Below are positions 36,188 through 45,346 of a stretch of DNA of 64,000 nucleotides, one piece after another. Source of the DNA: Rhodococcus sp. BP22. GTDB taxonomy: Bacteria > Actinomycetota > Actinomycetes > Mycobacteriales > Mycobacteriaceae. The notes under the pieces were generated by a model, which was not told the DNA's origin, ran no database searches, and saw nothing but the letters and a program-made list of their open reading frames with translations. The DNA lies in contig NZ_JACFTB010000001.1 in the NCBI RefSeq assembly GCF_014281965.1, forward strand, positions 682,001 to 746,000, read 5' to 3'. Within the stretch, counting starts at the first letter, position 1, and every line of letters starts with the position of its first letter. A program made the position numbers and the translations under genes.

Positions 36188-36228
36188 AGCAGATCCCTTC
36201 CTTCCCAGCTAGAGATTCTTGCGGGTTC

Positions 36229-36254
36229 AACACCGACGCGACGCCACGTGTTCC
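36229..36254 (-). promoter_or_regulatory. SigH-dependent promoter of sigH-rshA
   Basis: On the minus strand GGAAC (36254-36250), exactly 18 bases, then GTT (36231-36229) match the SigH/SigR consensus GGAAY-N18/19-GTT. It sits about 42 bases upstream of the sigH GTG, leaving a short leader. It supports autoinduction under oxidative stress. Confidence 0.88.
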
Positions 36255-36295
36255 CTCGAGCCCAGTTCGACTACAACGTCGATAGGGTTGCGCGC

Positions 36296-36790
36296 ATGCG
36301 CGCCGCCCCAACTCCTGCCGTCACGGTGCTGGCCCAGGCGAAAGTGCATCACCGACTGCACAGTTACGAGCACGACCCGAACTCCTCCTCGTACGGGACC
36401 GAAGCCGCAGACATTCTGACCACGCGACTCGGACTGGCGCGTGGCCAGATTTTCAAGACCCTCGTGGTCGAGTGCGCCGACCGCACGCTCGCGGTTGCAG
36501 TACTACCCGTCACCACGACGCTGTCCCTCAAGGATGCGGCGGCTGCTCTCGGCACTCGTAAAGTGACCATGGCCGATCGGGCTCAGGCAGAGCGATCGAC
36601 AGGGTACGTGCTCGGCGGGATATCACCACTGGGGCAACGGCGGGCGTTGGCCACCATCGTCGACGACTCGGCACTCTGGTGGGACCGGGTGCTGTGTAGT
36701 GGAGGTAGGCGCGGACTGGAAATCGAGCTCGATCCCCGCGAACTGGTTCGGCTCTGCAAGGCGGTCACGGCTCCCATCGCGACGGAGTGA
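36296..36790 (+). CDS. YbaK/EbsC-family aminoacyl-tRNA deacylase
   Basis: A 164-residue YbaK-type protein: SYEHDPNSSSYGTEAAD at the start, IFKTLVVE with the conserved lysine, YVLGGISPLGQRR and the GGRRGLEIEL end match the family that deacylates Cys-tRNAPro and related mischarged tRNAs. Translation quality control is the likely role. It is divergent from sigH, and its stop lies six bases before the aroA start, so the two are likely cotranscribed. Confidence 0.92.
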   Translation: MRAAPTPAVTVLAQAKVHHRLHSYEHDPNSSSYGTEAADILTTRLGLARGQIFKTLVVECADRTLAVAVLPVTTTLSLKDAAAALGTRKVTMADRAQAERSTGYVLGGISPLGQRRALATIVDDSALWWDRVLCSGGRRGLEIELDPRELVRLCKAVTAPIATE

Positions 36791-36796
36791 ACGTCG

Positions 36797-38125
36797 ATGC
36801 GCAAAGATGAAGGAGTGAGCACCTGGACAGCGCCGTCGACCACAGAGCCCGTACATGCAACGGTGATCCTGCCCGGATCCAAGTCCATGACGAACCGAGC
36901 ACTGATCATTTCTGCTCTTGCGACCGGCCCGTCCACGGTGTCGGGAACATTGCGGAGCCGAGACACCGATCTGATGATCGCCGCTCTGCGTGATCTCGGG
37001 GTACGGATCGACATCGATGAAGACGATCCGACCGAGCTGCACATCATTCCCGGCCCACTCCACGGTTGTTCGATCGAGTGTGGTCTCGCCGGAACCGTCA
37101 TGCGGTTCGTTCCACCGCTCGCCACGCTCGCCTACGGTGCAGTCTTCTTCGACGGCGACGAGCAAGCGCGTTCGCGGCCTCTGGATACTATTCTGGGGGC
37201 CTTACGGTCGGTCGGCGCGCAAGTCGACGGTAGCTCCCTCCCGTTCAGCGTGACAGGCACTGGGCGCCTGAGTGGCGGCGCCGTCGACATCGACGCATCC
37301 GGATCCTCACAGTTCGTGTCCGGGCTCATGCTGTCCGCCGCAGCATTCGACGACGGCATCACCATTCATCACGTAGGCAAGCCGGTGCCGTCGATGCCAC
37401 ACATCGAGATGACGGTGCACATGCTCAGGCAGGCCGGGGTCCGAGTGGACACCCCCCAGGACAGCGGCGACGCCGATACCTGGCGTGTCCACCCAGGGCC
37501 GGTTGCCCCGGTGCACTGGGTCATCGAACCGGATCTGTCGAACGCGACCCCGTTTCTAGCCGCAGCTGCGGTCACCGGCGGTGAAGTGCGCGTACCCCAG
37601 TGGCCGGCCGCAACGACGCAACCGGGCGATGCGATCCGCGAGATCCTTCGGTCCATGGGCGCCGAGGTCGAACTCACCGACGGCACCCTCGTCGTATCAG
37701 GACCGGACGTGCTGCACGGCATCGATATCGACCTACACGAGGTAGGCGAGCTCACCCCGACAGTGGCAGCACTGGCAGCGCTCGCCGATGGACCGTCCTG
37801 GCTTCGCGGGATCGCACATCTGCGCGGCCATGAAACCGATCGACTGAAAGCACTGGCCACTGAAATCGGCAGGCTCGGCGGAAAAGCCGTCGAAACCGCT
37901 GACGGTCTCGAGATCACGCCGGTTCCCCTCGGTTCCGGACTGTGGCACGCATACGCCGATCATCGAATGGCGACGGCGGGCGCAATACTCGGACTCCGCG
38001 TACCCGGAGTGCAGGTAGACGACATCGGCACCACGGCAAAGACATTGCCCGGGTTCGAGACCCTCTGGTCCAACATGCTCGCCGGTTCACCGTCGCACCT
38101 CGAGACCGACGGGAACATGTCCTGA
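36797..38125 (+). CDS. aroA: 3-phosphoshikimate 1-carboxyvinyltransferase (EPSP synthase)
   Basis: A 442-residue EPSP synthase. [11 protein letters not shown] (Lys29) binds shikimate-3-phosphate and [12 protein letters not shown] is the loop usually written GNAGTAMRP, altered here as in other actinobacteria; later SSQFVSGLM and [15 protein letters not shown] are conserved. It makes EPSP in aromatic amino acid synthesis. ATG at 36797 has GGAG eight bases upstream; a GTG at 36815 gives a protein closer to the mycobacterial N terminus but its GGAG is directly adjacent. The stop overlaps the rsgA start. Confidence 0.96.
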   Translation: MRKDEGVSTWTAPSTTEPVHATVILPGSKSMTNRALIISALATGPSTVSGTLRSRDTDLMIAALRDLGVRIDIDEDDPTELHIIPGPLHGCSIECGLAGTVMRFVPPLATLAYGAVFFDGDEQARSRPLDTILGALRSVGAQVDGSSLPFSVTGTGRLSGGAVDIDASGSSQFVSGLMLSAAAFDDGITIHHVGKPVPSMPHIEMTVHMLRQAGVRVDTPQDSGDADTWRVHPGPVAPVHWVIEPDLSNATPFLAAAAVTGGEVRVPQWPAATTQPGDAIREILRSMGAEVELTDGTLVVSGPDVLHGIDIDLHEVGELTPTVAALAALADGPSWLRGIAHLRGHETDRLKALATEIGRLGGKAVETADGLEITPVPLGSGLWHAYADHRMATAGAILGLRVPGVQVDDIGTTAKTLPGFETLWSNMLAGSPSHLETDGNMS

Positions 38126-39114
38126 CGCCGCGCCGGTACGACGAATCGGACGTGCGCATACGTCCAGGAAAGAGCTCGCGACCTCGGACCAAGACCCGGC
38201 CCGAACATGCCGATGCTGAATCGGCCATGGTCGTCGCAGTCGATAGAGGCAGGTGGGGATGCGTTCTGGGAGGTGACCCGAACCGGCCCGTTGTCACCAT
38301 GCGCGCACGTGAACTGGGCCGGACACCGATCGTCGTCGGAGACGACGTCGACATCGTCGGAGATCTGACCGGCAAGGTCGATACCCTCGCTCGTATCGTC
38401 CGCGTGGCCGAGCGTCGCACGGTGCTCCGCCGTACAGCCGATGACACCGATCCCTTCGAACGCGTCGTCGTCGCCAACGCCGAGCAACTACTCATCGTCG
38501 CTGCGTTGGCCGATCCGCCGCCGCGTACCGGCTTCGTCGAGCGCGCACTGGTCGCCGCCTACGTCGGCGGTCTGTCACCGATTCTGTGCCTGACGAAGAG
38601 CGACCTCGCGGATCCGACCGACTTCACCGCATCTTTCGCCGATTTGGACGTGCCGGTGGTTCTCGCCGGCCAAAGCGAGGACCTCACCGAACTGACGGCC
38701 ACGTTGCGGGGCAAACTGACCGCACTGATCGGGCACTCGGGAGTCGGAAAGTCCACCCTCGTCAATCGACTCGTCCCCGACGCGCATCGCGCCGTCGGCG
38801 TCGTATCGGGCGTAGGCAAGGGACGTCACACGTCGACGCAGTCGGTGGCATTGCCCTTGCCCAGCGGCGGGTGGGTCGTCGACACACCGGGCATCAGATC
38901 CTTCGGCCTCGCGCATATCTCACCGCACGACGTCGTGGCTGCCTTCTCCGACCTGGCCGACGCGATCGAGGAGTGCTCGCGAGGGTGCACCCATCTAGGA
39001 CCGCCCGCTGATCCCGAATGTGCGCTCGATGATTTGACCGGTGACGCAGCCCGTCGCGTCCGCGCCGTTCGCGGTCTTCTCGAGGCCGTACGCACGAACG
39101 ACGCCTGGCAGTAG
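38122..39114 (+). CDS. rsgA: ribosome small subunit GTPase RsgA
   Basis: A 330-residue circularly permuted GTPase: N-terminal OB fold, G4 TKSD near 158, G1 GHSGVGKST at 203-211, G3 DTPGIRSFG near 254, then the zinc knuckle [16 protein letters not shown]. RsgA acts in 30S maturation. No ATG, GTG or TTG fits: conserved sequence ([11 protein letters not shown]) extends upstream of the first GTG at 38152, and the best start is a CTG overlapping the aroA stop (CTGA). This gives the same length as M. tuberculosis Rv3228. Confidence 0.93.
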   Translation: MTPRRYDESDVRIRPGKSSRPRTKTRPEHADAESAMVVAVDRGRWGCVLGGDPNRPVVTMRARELGRTPIVVGDDVDIVGDLTGKVDTLARIVRVAERRTVLRRTADDTDPFERVVVANAEQLLIVAALADPPPRTGFVERALVAAYVGGLSPILCLTKSDLADPTDFTASFADLDVPVVLAGQSEDLTELTATLRGKLTALIGHSGVGKSTLVNRLVPDAHRAVGVVSGVGKGRHTSTQSVALPLPSGGWVVDTPGIRSFGLAHISPHDVVAAFSDLADAIEECSRGCTHLGPPADPECALDDLTGDAARRVRAVRGLLEAVRTNDAWQ

Positions 39115-39157
39115 ATCACCAGACGTCGTTCGTGGTATCGAACCGAAAAGTATTACT

Positions 39158-40402
39158 TCACTTTGCTTTTCGCCCAAACAGTCCGCGGGACTTCCTGGCT
39201 TCACGAATCGCCGTCGCAAGGCCACGCCGCTTCCCGGTCTCGGGATCGATGGTCAGCAGACCCGCAGGCTCATTGGCGAACTTACGTTCGGATGCTGTCT
39301 CCGGCGCATCGTCCGCGGTAGCCCGAAGGTACTTGTTCGGCAGCGAGAGTTTGGCGATTGTTCGCCACGACAACAGATACTGCTTGCCGATCGATCCGGT
39401 GGTGTACGGCAAATCGTATTTCTCGGCGAGCTGCACAACGCGAACCTTGATCTCCCGCAAACGATTACTGGGAAGATCCGGGAACAGGTGGTGTTCGATC
39501 TGATAGCAGAGATTTCCGCTCATGAACTCCATGACGGGGCCCGCATCGAAATTCGCACTGCCGAGCATCTGACGCAGGTACCACTGCCCCTGAGTCTCGC
39601 CCTCCATGTCGGACTTGGTGAACTTCTCGGCGCCGTCGGGAAAGTGACCACAGAAGATGACGGTGTTCGTCCACACGTTGCGAATCATGTTCGCGAGGAG
39701 ATTCGCCGTCATCGTCGACTTCCACGCGGGACCGGTCAGAGCCGGGTACACCACGTAGTCCTTGACGACCTGCCGGCCGACCTTCTCGAGAACCTCGCGG
39801 CGCTTCTGAACGAACTCCTCGCGCGGAATACGCCCCTTGGCAACCTTGCCCAGTTCGAGGTGCTGGGCTGCGACGCCGTACTCGAAGAACAGCTGCAGCA
39901 GCAGGTTGAACACCGGGTTACCGAGATTGAACGGCTTCCAGCGCTGATCGCGAGTCACCCGCAGCAACCCGTAACCGACGTCGTCGTCCATACCGAGGAT
40001 GTTGGTGTACTTGTGATGGATGTAGTTGTGGGTCTGCTTCCAATGCGCGGACGGCCCGGTGTTGTCCCACTCCCACGAAGTGGAGTGAATCTCCGGATCG
40101 TTCATCCAATCCCATTGCCCGTGCATCACATTGTGCCCGAGCTCCATGTTCTCGATGATCTTCGCGGCGCCGAGCAGTCCCGCGCCGAGCAACCAGGCGG
40201 GACGCTTACGACTCGCGAAAAGGGTTGCACGACCACCGATTTCGAGTGCGCGCTGGAAGCGAATCGTATTGCGAATGTATTTCGCATCACGTTCACCCCG
40301 CGAAGACTCGATGTCTCGACGAATCGCGTCGAGTTCGATTCCGAGCGCTTCCACGTCGGCGTCGGTCAGATGTGCGTATTCTTTGATTTCCGAAATCGCC
40401 AT
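39158..40402 (-). CDS. acyl-CoA desaturase, DesA3-like (copy 1)
   Basis: A 414-residue membrane fatty acid desaturase with the three His boxes: GHNVMHG (90-94), HNYIHH (125-130) and QIEHHLFPD near 300. M. tuberculosis DesA3 (Rv3229c) makes oleoyl-CoA from stearoyl-CoA with electrons from the Rv3230c reductase; the same reductase is encoded two genes upstream here. ATG at 40402 has AGGAGG ten bases upstream. It is a close paralog of the next desaturase. Tandem TACG-N4-CGTA boxes lie 71-97 bases before the start. Confidence 0.94.
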   Translation of the reverse strand: MAISEIKEYAHLTDADVEALGIELDAIRRDIESSRGERDAKYIRNTIRFQRALEIGGRATLFASRKRPAWLLGAGLLGAAKIIENMELGHNVMHGQWDWMNDPEIHSTSWEWDNTGPSAHWKQTHNYIHHKYTNILGMDDDVGYGLLRVTRDQRWKPFNLGNPVFNLLLQLFFEYGVAAQHLELGKVAKGRIPREEFVQKRREVLEKVGRQVVKDYVVYPALTGPAWKSTMTANLLANMIRNVWTNTVIFCGHFPDGAEKFTKSDMEGETQGQWYLRQMLGSANFDAGPVMEFMSGNLCYQIEHHLFPDLPSNRLREIKVRVVQLAEKYDLPYTTGSIGKQYLLSWRTIAKLSLPNKYLRATADDAPETASERKFANEPAGLLTIDPETGKRRGLATAIREARKSRGLFGRKAK

Positions 40403-40472
40403 AGGATACGGCCCTCCTGGCAGTCGTCGAGGTGCACTTCGTACACGTTCTTGCAACGACCGTACCGCAACT

Positions 40473-40499
40473 TACGGTTGCGTAGGTTACGCACGCGTA
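40473..40499. promoter_or_regulatory. paired operator boxes before desaturase copy 1
   Basis: Two palindromic boxes, TACG-GTTG-CGTA (40473-40484) and TACG-CACG-CGTA (40488-40499), lie 15 bases apart. An almost identical pair precedes the reductase gene at 43087-43113. The shape is typical of TetR-family operators; the regulator is not identified. Confidence 0.65.
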
Positions 40500-40522
40500 G
40501 GTGTGAGTGAATTCACTCGCGC

Positions 40523-41806
40523 CTACGCGCGGCGCAGTGCCTTCGCCTGCCGCTTGGCTTCCTTCTTTGCGTTCCGAAGGGTGACCCGGGCTTCGGCGAT
40601 AGCCGAACGAAGTCCTCGCCGCTCTCCGGTCATCGGATCGATTCGGAGCGCGTGGACGGTCGGAACCTCACCCGTGCGGAAACGTCGCTCAGAGCTGGTT
40701 TCAGGCGCATTGTCCGAGGTAGCCCGCAACCAGGAGTCCGGAAGCGAAAGCTTGTGGATGGTACGAAGTGCCAACAGGTATTGCTTTCCCAGCGAGCCTG
40801 TCGTGTACGGAAGGTCATATTTCTCGCAGAGCGCATGCACGCGTTCGGATATCTCCGCGTACCGGTTGCTGGGAAGGTCGGGAAACATGTGGTGCTCGAT
40901 CTGGTAGCAGAGGTTGCCCGACATGAAGGCCATGACCTTACCCGCCTCGAAGTTCGCACTTCCCAGCATCTGTCGCATGTACCACTCGGCGCGAGTCTCG
41001 TTCTCGAACTGGCCGATGGTGAACTTCTCGGCGCCATCGGGGAAATGTCCGCAAAAAATCACTACGTACGTCCACAGGTTGCGCACGAGGTTCGCCGTCG
41101 CATTGGCAGTCAGAGTCGACTTCCACGCGGGGCCGGACAGCGCGGGGAAGAGCACGAAGTCCTTGCCGACCTGACGTGCGATCTTGCGGCCGAATTGCCG
41201 GTTGGAAGCAGACTTCCAGAAGGGCAGATTTGCCTCGCCGTCGAGGTCCTTCTTCGCATCGAGATCATGCAGGGCGATGCCCCACTCGAAGGTCATGGCA
41301 AGCAAGACATTGGCCAAGGGCTGGATCAAATTGATCGGCTTCCATGGCTCGTCACGAGTCATACGGAGAATGCCGAAACCGATGTCGTCATCCATTCCAA
41401 CGATGTTCGTATACGTGTGATGCGAGTAGTTGTGCGCTCGCTTCCACTGCTCCGACGGCCCCGTCTGATCCCACTCCCACGAGGTGGAGTGAATCTCCGG
41501 ATCGTTCATCCAATCCCACTGCCCGTGCATCACATTGTGCCCGAGCTCCATGTTCTCGATGATCTTCGCAACGGTGAGCATCGCCGTTCCTGCTAGCCAA
41601 GCGGGTCGATACTTGCTGCCCAGCAGCACAACTCGGGCTCCGAGCTCCAAACTGCGCTGAACGCGGATGGTCCGGCGGATGTAGGCGGCATCTTTGGCGC
41701 CTCGGCTGTCCTCGATATCACGTCGTACCGCGTCGAGTTCGCGCCCGAAGGCTTCCATATCGGCTTCGGTCAGGTGAGCAAACTCCTTGATGTCCGAAAT
41801 GGCCAT
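40523..41806 (-). CDS. acyl-CoA desaturase, DesA3-like (copy 2)
   Basis: A 427-residue desaturase with the same His boxes as its neighbour (GHNVMHG, HNYSHH, QIEHHMFPD) and very similar N terminus (MAISDIKEFAHLTEADMEAF). It differs by about a dozen extra residues in the middle (LDAKKDLDGEANLPF) and in its C terminus. A recent duplication with later divergence is likely, perhaps in chain-length or position preference. GGAGG lies six bases before the ATG. It lacks the TACG-N4-CGTA boxes and instead has its own inverted repeat upstream. Confidence 0.94.
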   Translation of the reverse strand: MAISDIKEFAHLTEADMEAFGRELDAVRRDIEDSRGAKDAAYIRRTIRVQRSLELGARVVLLGSKYRPAWLAGTAMLTVAKIIENMELGHNVMHGQWDWMNDPEIHSTSWEWDQTGPSEQWKRAHNYSHHTYTNIVGMDDDIGFGILRMTRDEPWKPINLIQPLANVLLAMTFEWGIALHDLDAKKDLDGEANLPFWKSASNRQFGRKIARQVGKDFVLFPALSGPAWKSTLTANATANLVRNLWTYVVIFCGHFPDGAEKFTIGQFENETRAEWYMRQMLGSANFEAGKVMAFMSGNLCYQIEHHMFPDLPSNRYAEISERVHALCEKYDLPYTTGSLGKQYLLALRTIHKLSLPDSWLRATSDNAPETSSERRFRTGEVPTVHALRIDPMTGERRGLRSAIAEARVTLRNAKKEAKRQAKALRRA

Positions 41807-41869
41807 CGTGGTCCTCCATGGGTCCTGGGCCTAGCGCTGATGGCTTAGCCCGAATGTCTGTTAGGCGAC

Positions 41870-41891
41870 GGGGCGCCTAACCAAATAATAA
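41870..41891. promoter_or_regulatory. inverted repeat upstream of desaturase copy 2
   Basis: GTTAGGCG-ACGGGG-CGCCTAAC forms an eight-base perfect inverted repeat 64 bases upstream of the copy 2 start and 48 bases after the reductase stop. It could be an operator or a terminator for the reductase gene; there is no T-tract. Confidence 0.5.
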
Positions 41892-41938
41892 CCGAAGATA
41901 CTGAGAGGTAGGTGTGCTCCCCCGCAGCGCACAGGTGT

Positions 41939-43066
41939 TTACAGGTCGAGAGTGCAGTCGCCGGCCGCGGCCGAGATACACGTCTGAATTCGATCACCTT
42001 CACCGTGCTGTTTGCCTGAGCGGAGATCGATGACATGGCCTGCAGTAAGCGGAACCACGCAGGTCTGACAAATCCCCATCCGGCATCCGAAAGGCATCTG
42101 TACACCGACATTTTCGCCTGCCTCGAGCAGACTGGTCGCGCCATCGACCTCAGTGGAACGATCAGACTTCGCGAACGTCACCGTTCCGCCCTTACCGGAA
42201 GTATCGGCTCGCGAAATTTCGAATCTCTCGAGGTGAAGCTTGTCTTCCAACCCTTCGTGTTTCCACACGCGCTCGATCTCTTCGAGGAGCGAAGCGGGAC
42301 CACACGCCCATGTCTCACGGGTACGCCAGTCCGGGTACAGCTCGTCGAGCGAGGCGAGTGCGAACTTGCCATCGGACCGTGTCAGCTGAATATGCGAATG
42401 AAATTGCGGATGCGCCTCGGCAAGTGCAGAGAGCTCGCCCGCGAACATGACTTCGTCCTCAGTGGGTGCCGAGTGAATGTGCACGGTGTCCGACAATTCT
42501 CCATGACGGTCCAGCGCTCGCAGCATCGAAATCACCGGCGTGATGCCACTACCGGCAGTAATAAACAGAATTTTCTCCGGAGGCGGCGTCGGAAGCGCAA
42601 AATTTCCCTTCGGCGCAGCCAGTCGAACGATGGTGCCCTGTGGAACTCCACCGACCAGATGGCTGGAGAGGAAACCCTCGGGCATCGCCTTCACCGTGAT
42701 CGAAATACGCTTTTCGTCCCAGTTCGGTGGTGACGTCAGCGAGTACGAACGCCAATGCCACCTACCGCGGAGATGAAGACCGATACCGATGTACTGGCCG
42801 GGCTTGTAATCGAAATTGAAACCCCACCCCGGTTGAATGACCAGCGTCACCGCGGTTGCAGTCTCCTGCTTGACCTCGACGACGCGTCCGCGCAGCTCTC
42901 TCGCCGACCACAACGGATTGGCGAGGTGCAGGTAGTCGTCGGGAAGCAGAGGGGTCGTAATCCTGGTGAACGCTCCGCGCAGCATGTTCAGCTTGGGCCG
43001 CTTGGGCGCAGATACGTCCGCAGCAGGTGCTTCCAGCCACTTCTTGAGGTCCATCCGGTTGGTCAT
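41939..43066 (-). CDS. ferredoxin-type oxidoreductase, desaturase partner (Rv3230c-like)
   Basis: A 375-residue reductase: an FAD domain ([23 protein letters not shown]), an NAD(P) domain ([20 protein letters not shown]) and a C-terminal plant-type [2Fe-2S] domain with Cys328, Cys333, Cys336 and Cys363. In M. tuberculosis Rv3230c passes electrons from NADPH to DesA3. It precedes both desaturases, in an operon-like row. The start is the ATG at 43066; an ATG at 43054 is possible. Paired TACG-N4-CGTA boxes lie 21-47 bases upstream. Confidence 0.94.
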   Translation of the reverse strand: MTNRMDLKKWLEAPAADVSAPKRPKLNMLRGAFTRITTPLLPDDYLHLANPLWSARELRGRVVEVKQETATAVTLVIQPGWGFNFDYKPGQYIGIGLHLRGRWHWRSYSLTSPPNWDEKRISITVKAMPEGFLSSHLVGGVPQGTIVRLAAPKGNFALPTPPPEKILFITAGSGITPVISMLRALDRHGELSDTVHIHSAPTEDEVMFAGELSALAEAHPQFHSHIQLTRSDGKFALASLDELYPDWRTRETWACGPASLLEEIERVWKHEGLEDKLHLERFEISRADTSGKGGTVTFAKSDRSTEVDGATSLLEAGENVGVQMPFGCRMGICQTCVVPLTAGHVIDLRSGKQHGEGDRIQTCISAAAGDCTLDL

Positions 43067-43086
43067 CCCCTCGCTCGAGGCAACGG

Positions 43087-43113
43087 TACGTTGCTGTAAG
43101 TTACGCTACCGTA
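43087..43113. promoter_or_regulatory. paired operator boxes before the reductase gene
   Basis: TACG-TTGC-TGTA (43087-43098, one mismatch) and TACG-CTAC-CGTA (43102-43113) repeat the 15-base spacing and flanks (GTTACGC, CGTAGGT) seen before desaturase copy 1. The two pairs are too alike to be chance and suggest one repressor for both. Confidence 0.68.
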
Positions 43114-43152
43114 GGTTGACGAAACGCAAAAGCGATGTGGGTTACACCGCCG

Positions 43153-43677
43153 TCACAGCAACGCGAGCAAGAACGGCAATTCCTGCGTCGCGTACCACGC
43201 CAAAATGTGGTCCTCGGCATCGCCGAGCACGAACTCTGCGTCGGGATCACCGACGTCGGCCGCGTCGACTACCGCAACAGCTTTTCCGACCGCATCCTCC
43301 GCGCCCTCCAGATCGAGGTGAACCGACGCCACCTCGTCCATGCGCAACGGGTTCTTCAACCGAACGACCGCGTCGTCGAGATCGGGACGAAGCGTCGGGT
43401 CCTCGACGTCCGCGGCAATGACCGCACGTCGATGCACCACTCCCCCGTCCACTACCCCGGCATCCGTCTCGTCCTCGATGCCTGCGGCGATGAGCCGCAA
43501 CGACGCCCTGGCGGCCTCGTTCATTGCTACCTCGGCCAACTCCTCGTCGTCCCCCGAGGAGTACGCCTCTCGTAGGGACGGCGTCACCGCGAATGCGGTC
43601 CGGCTCACCGGATGGAATTCACCGTCTTCCACCAGCGTCCTCAGCATCGCGACCGTCGCCGGTATGTAAACCCTCAC
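43153..43677 (-). CDS. conserved actinobacterial protein (Rv3231c-like)
   Basis: A 174-residue acidic cytosolic protein starting MRVYIPATVAMLRTLVEDGE and ending in HILAWYATQELPFLLALL. I recognise it only by its place and pattern, equal to Rv3231c; the function is unknown. GTG start with AAGGAG about seven bases upstream. It lies just downstream of the WS/DGAT gene, probably in one transcript. Confidence 0.8.
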   Translation of the reverse strand: MRVYIPATVAMLRTLVEDGEFHPVSRTAFAVTPSLREAYSSGDDEELAEVAMNEAARASLRLIAAGIEDETDAGVVDGGVVHRRAVIAADVEDPTLRPDLDDAVVRLKNPLRMDEVASVHLDLEGAEDAVGKAVAVVDAADVGDPDAEFVLGDAEDHILAWYATQELPFLLALL

Positions 43678-43688
43678 AGTTGAACTCC

Positions 43689-45140
43689 TTACACTCTCGA
43701 CTCGTTGCTGGCATCGATCAGCTCTTCCAGAGACTCGAGTAGCAGTGCTGTCACCACATCGACGTCGGGCATCGCACCCCGATCGGCGTTCAACCCGAAG
43801 TACACAGAGCCGTCGTACGACGTCAGACCGATACTGAGGGCCTGATTCTCGAACAGTGGCGACACCGGGTACATCTCCAGCATGCGCGCCCCACCGACAT
43901 ACAGTGGAAACTGCGGTCCCGGAGCGTTGGTGATGATCAGGTTGAACAATCGCTTCGAAAGCCGACTACCAGCTCGCGCGCCCATGGCATGCAAGCTGGC
44001 CGGAGCAAATCCTGAAATTCGCATCAAAGTTTGAGCCGTCACTCCGGGTGACTGTCGCGCATGAGCTTCGGTCGCATGAGAAATATGCGACAGCCGGACG
44101 ACCGCATTGGGCTCACCTACGGGCAGGTCCACGAGAAACGATGACACTTCACTGCGCGGCACCTCGGCTTCGGGCTCACCGGTCAGCCTGGCTGCGTGCT
44201 CGACGGGTCCTGCCCCTTCGTTCGAGACGTACACCGACATCGGCACCAATGCCCGAACCGTCGACGACTCGGTCACCGGTTCGCCGCGCGAGAGAAGCCA
44301 GTTGCGCAATGCACCCGTCACCACAGCGAGCACGACATCGTTGATCGAGCAACCGAATCGGGTGTGGATTTTTCGATAATCGGACAGTTCTGTCTTCGCA
44401 ACCGCAAAGCGACGATTTCGAGATATCGGAGTATTCAGCGGGCTGGAGGGAGCGACCTGTGCCGCCGTGCGCACGGCGGAAAACACTTTGCCCGTCGCGG
44501 CAACGGCCTCGCTCGCCACGTCGGTGATGCTGCGGAACGCACCTCGGACGGCTTCGACGCCTTCGCTGGGGCGAACGATCATCTCGGTGATCGCATCGAG
44601 GACGAGTGTCGTGTCCTTGGGCTCACGCGCCGGCATCCACAGTTCATCGGCCATGACAGGGGGGCTTTTGCTCGCGTCGAGGATGACTTGACCGAGCTCG
44701 AGTGCCATCTCTCCGTCCACGAGCGCAGAATGCGATTTGGTGAAGATGGCGAACCTGTTTTTGGACAACCCCTCTACGAGATACATCTCCCATAGTGGAC
44801 GTGTTCGGTCCAGGGGTCTGGAGGTGAGCCGGGCGATCAAATCGTGAAGCTGATCATCGGAACCCGGTTTCGGCAATGCAGACCGACGAATGTGGTAGGT
44901 GATGTCGAAGTCCGGATCGTCGATCCATACCGGGCGCGCCAGCCCGAATGCGACCTCGCGAACCTTCTGCCGATAGCGGGGCACGAGAACCAGACGCTCT
45001 TCGACAAGCTCGAGCAAACTCTCATAACTGAAACCGCTGCGCGGTGTGCGGAAGGTCGCCAACGATCCCAAATGCATGGGCGTGCTGCTGGCCTCGAGAA
45101 AGTAGAAAGACGCATCCTGCGTAGTCAGCCTTGTCGCCAT
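43689..45140 (-). CDS. WS/DGAT-family acyltransferase with altered active site
   Basis: A 483-residue wax ester synthase/diacylglycerol acyltransferase family protein: TQDASFYFLE at the start, DRTRPLWEMYLVEGL, NDVVLAVVTGALRNWL and the conserved end NLIITNAPGPQFPLYVGG and NADRGAMPDVD. The catalytic HHxxxDG motif reads HSALVDG (137-143), so the second His, the one most important for acyl transfer, is Ser138. It may be inactive, altered in chemistry or structural. In M. tuberculosis the locus is the split pair Rv3233c/Rv3234c. It is divergent from the DUF6459 gene. Confidence 0.9.
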   Translation of the reverse strand: MATRLTTQDASFYFLEASSTPMHLGSLATFRTPRSGFSYESLLELVEERLVLVPRYRQKVREVAFGLARPVWIDDPDFDITYHIRRSALPKPGSDDQLHDLIARLTSRPLDRTRPLWEMYLVEGLSKNRFAIFTKSHSALVDGEMALELGQVILDASKSPPVMADELWMPAREPKDTTLVLDAITEMIVRPSEGVEAVRGAFRSITDVASEAVAATGKVFSAVRTAAQVAPSSPLNTPISRNRRFAVAKTELSDYRKIHTRFGCSINDVVLAVVTGALRNWLLSRGEPVTESSTVRALVPMSVYVSNEGAGPVEHAARLTGEPEAEVPRSEVSSFLVDLPVGEPNAVVRLSHISHATEAHARQSPGVTAQTLMRISGFAPASLHAMGARAGSRLSKRLFNLIITNAPGPQFPLYVGGARMLEMYPVSPLFENQALSIGLTSYDGSVYFGLNADRGAMPDVDVVTALLLESLEELIDASNESRV

Positions 45141-45346
45141 CGCGAATCCTGCTCCCCGTTTCCGTTCGCCGGTACCGGCTAGTTCTGCCCGACGCTCGAA
45201 CCGACCATGCCGATCGAACTTGGATGAAGCAAAACGCTACAGCCATTTCTACCGGCTGCACGAAAGACAACAGTGGAACCGTACGGCCTCCGGTTCCGTC
45301 TCATTCACTAGAGGATGCATACACCGCGACGTAAGGGATGCAAAGA

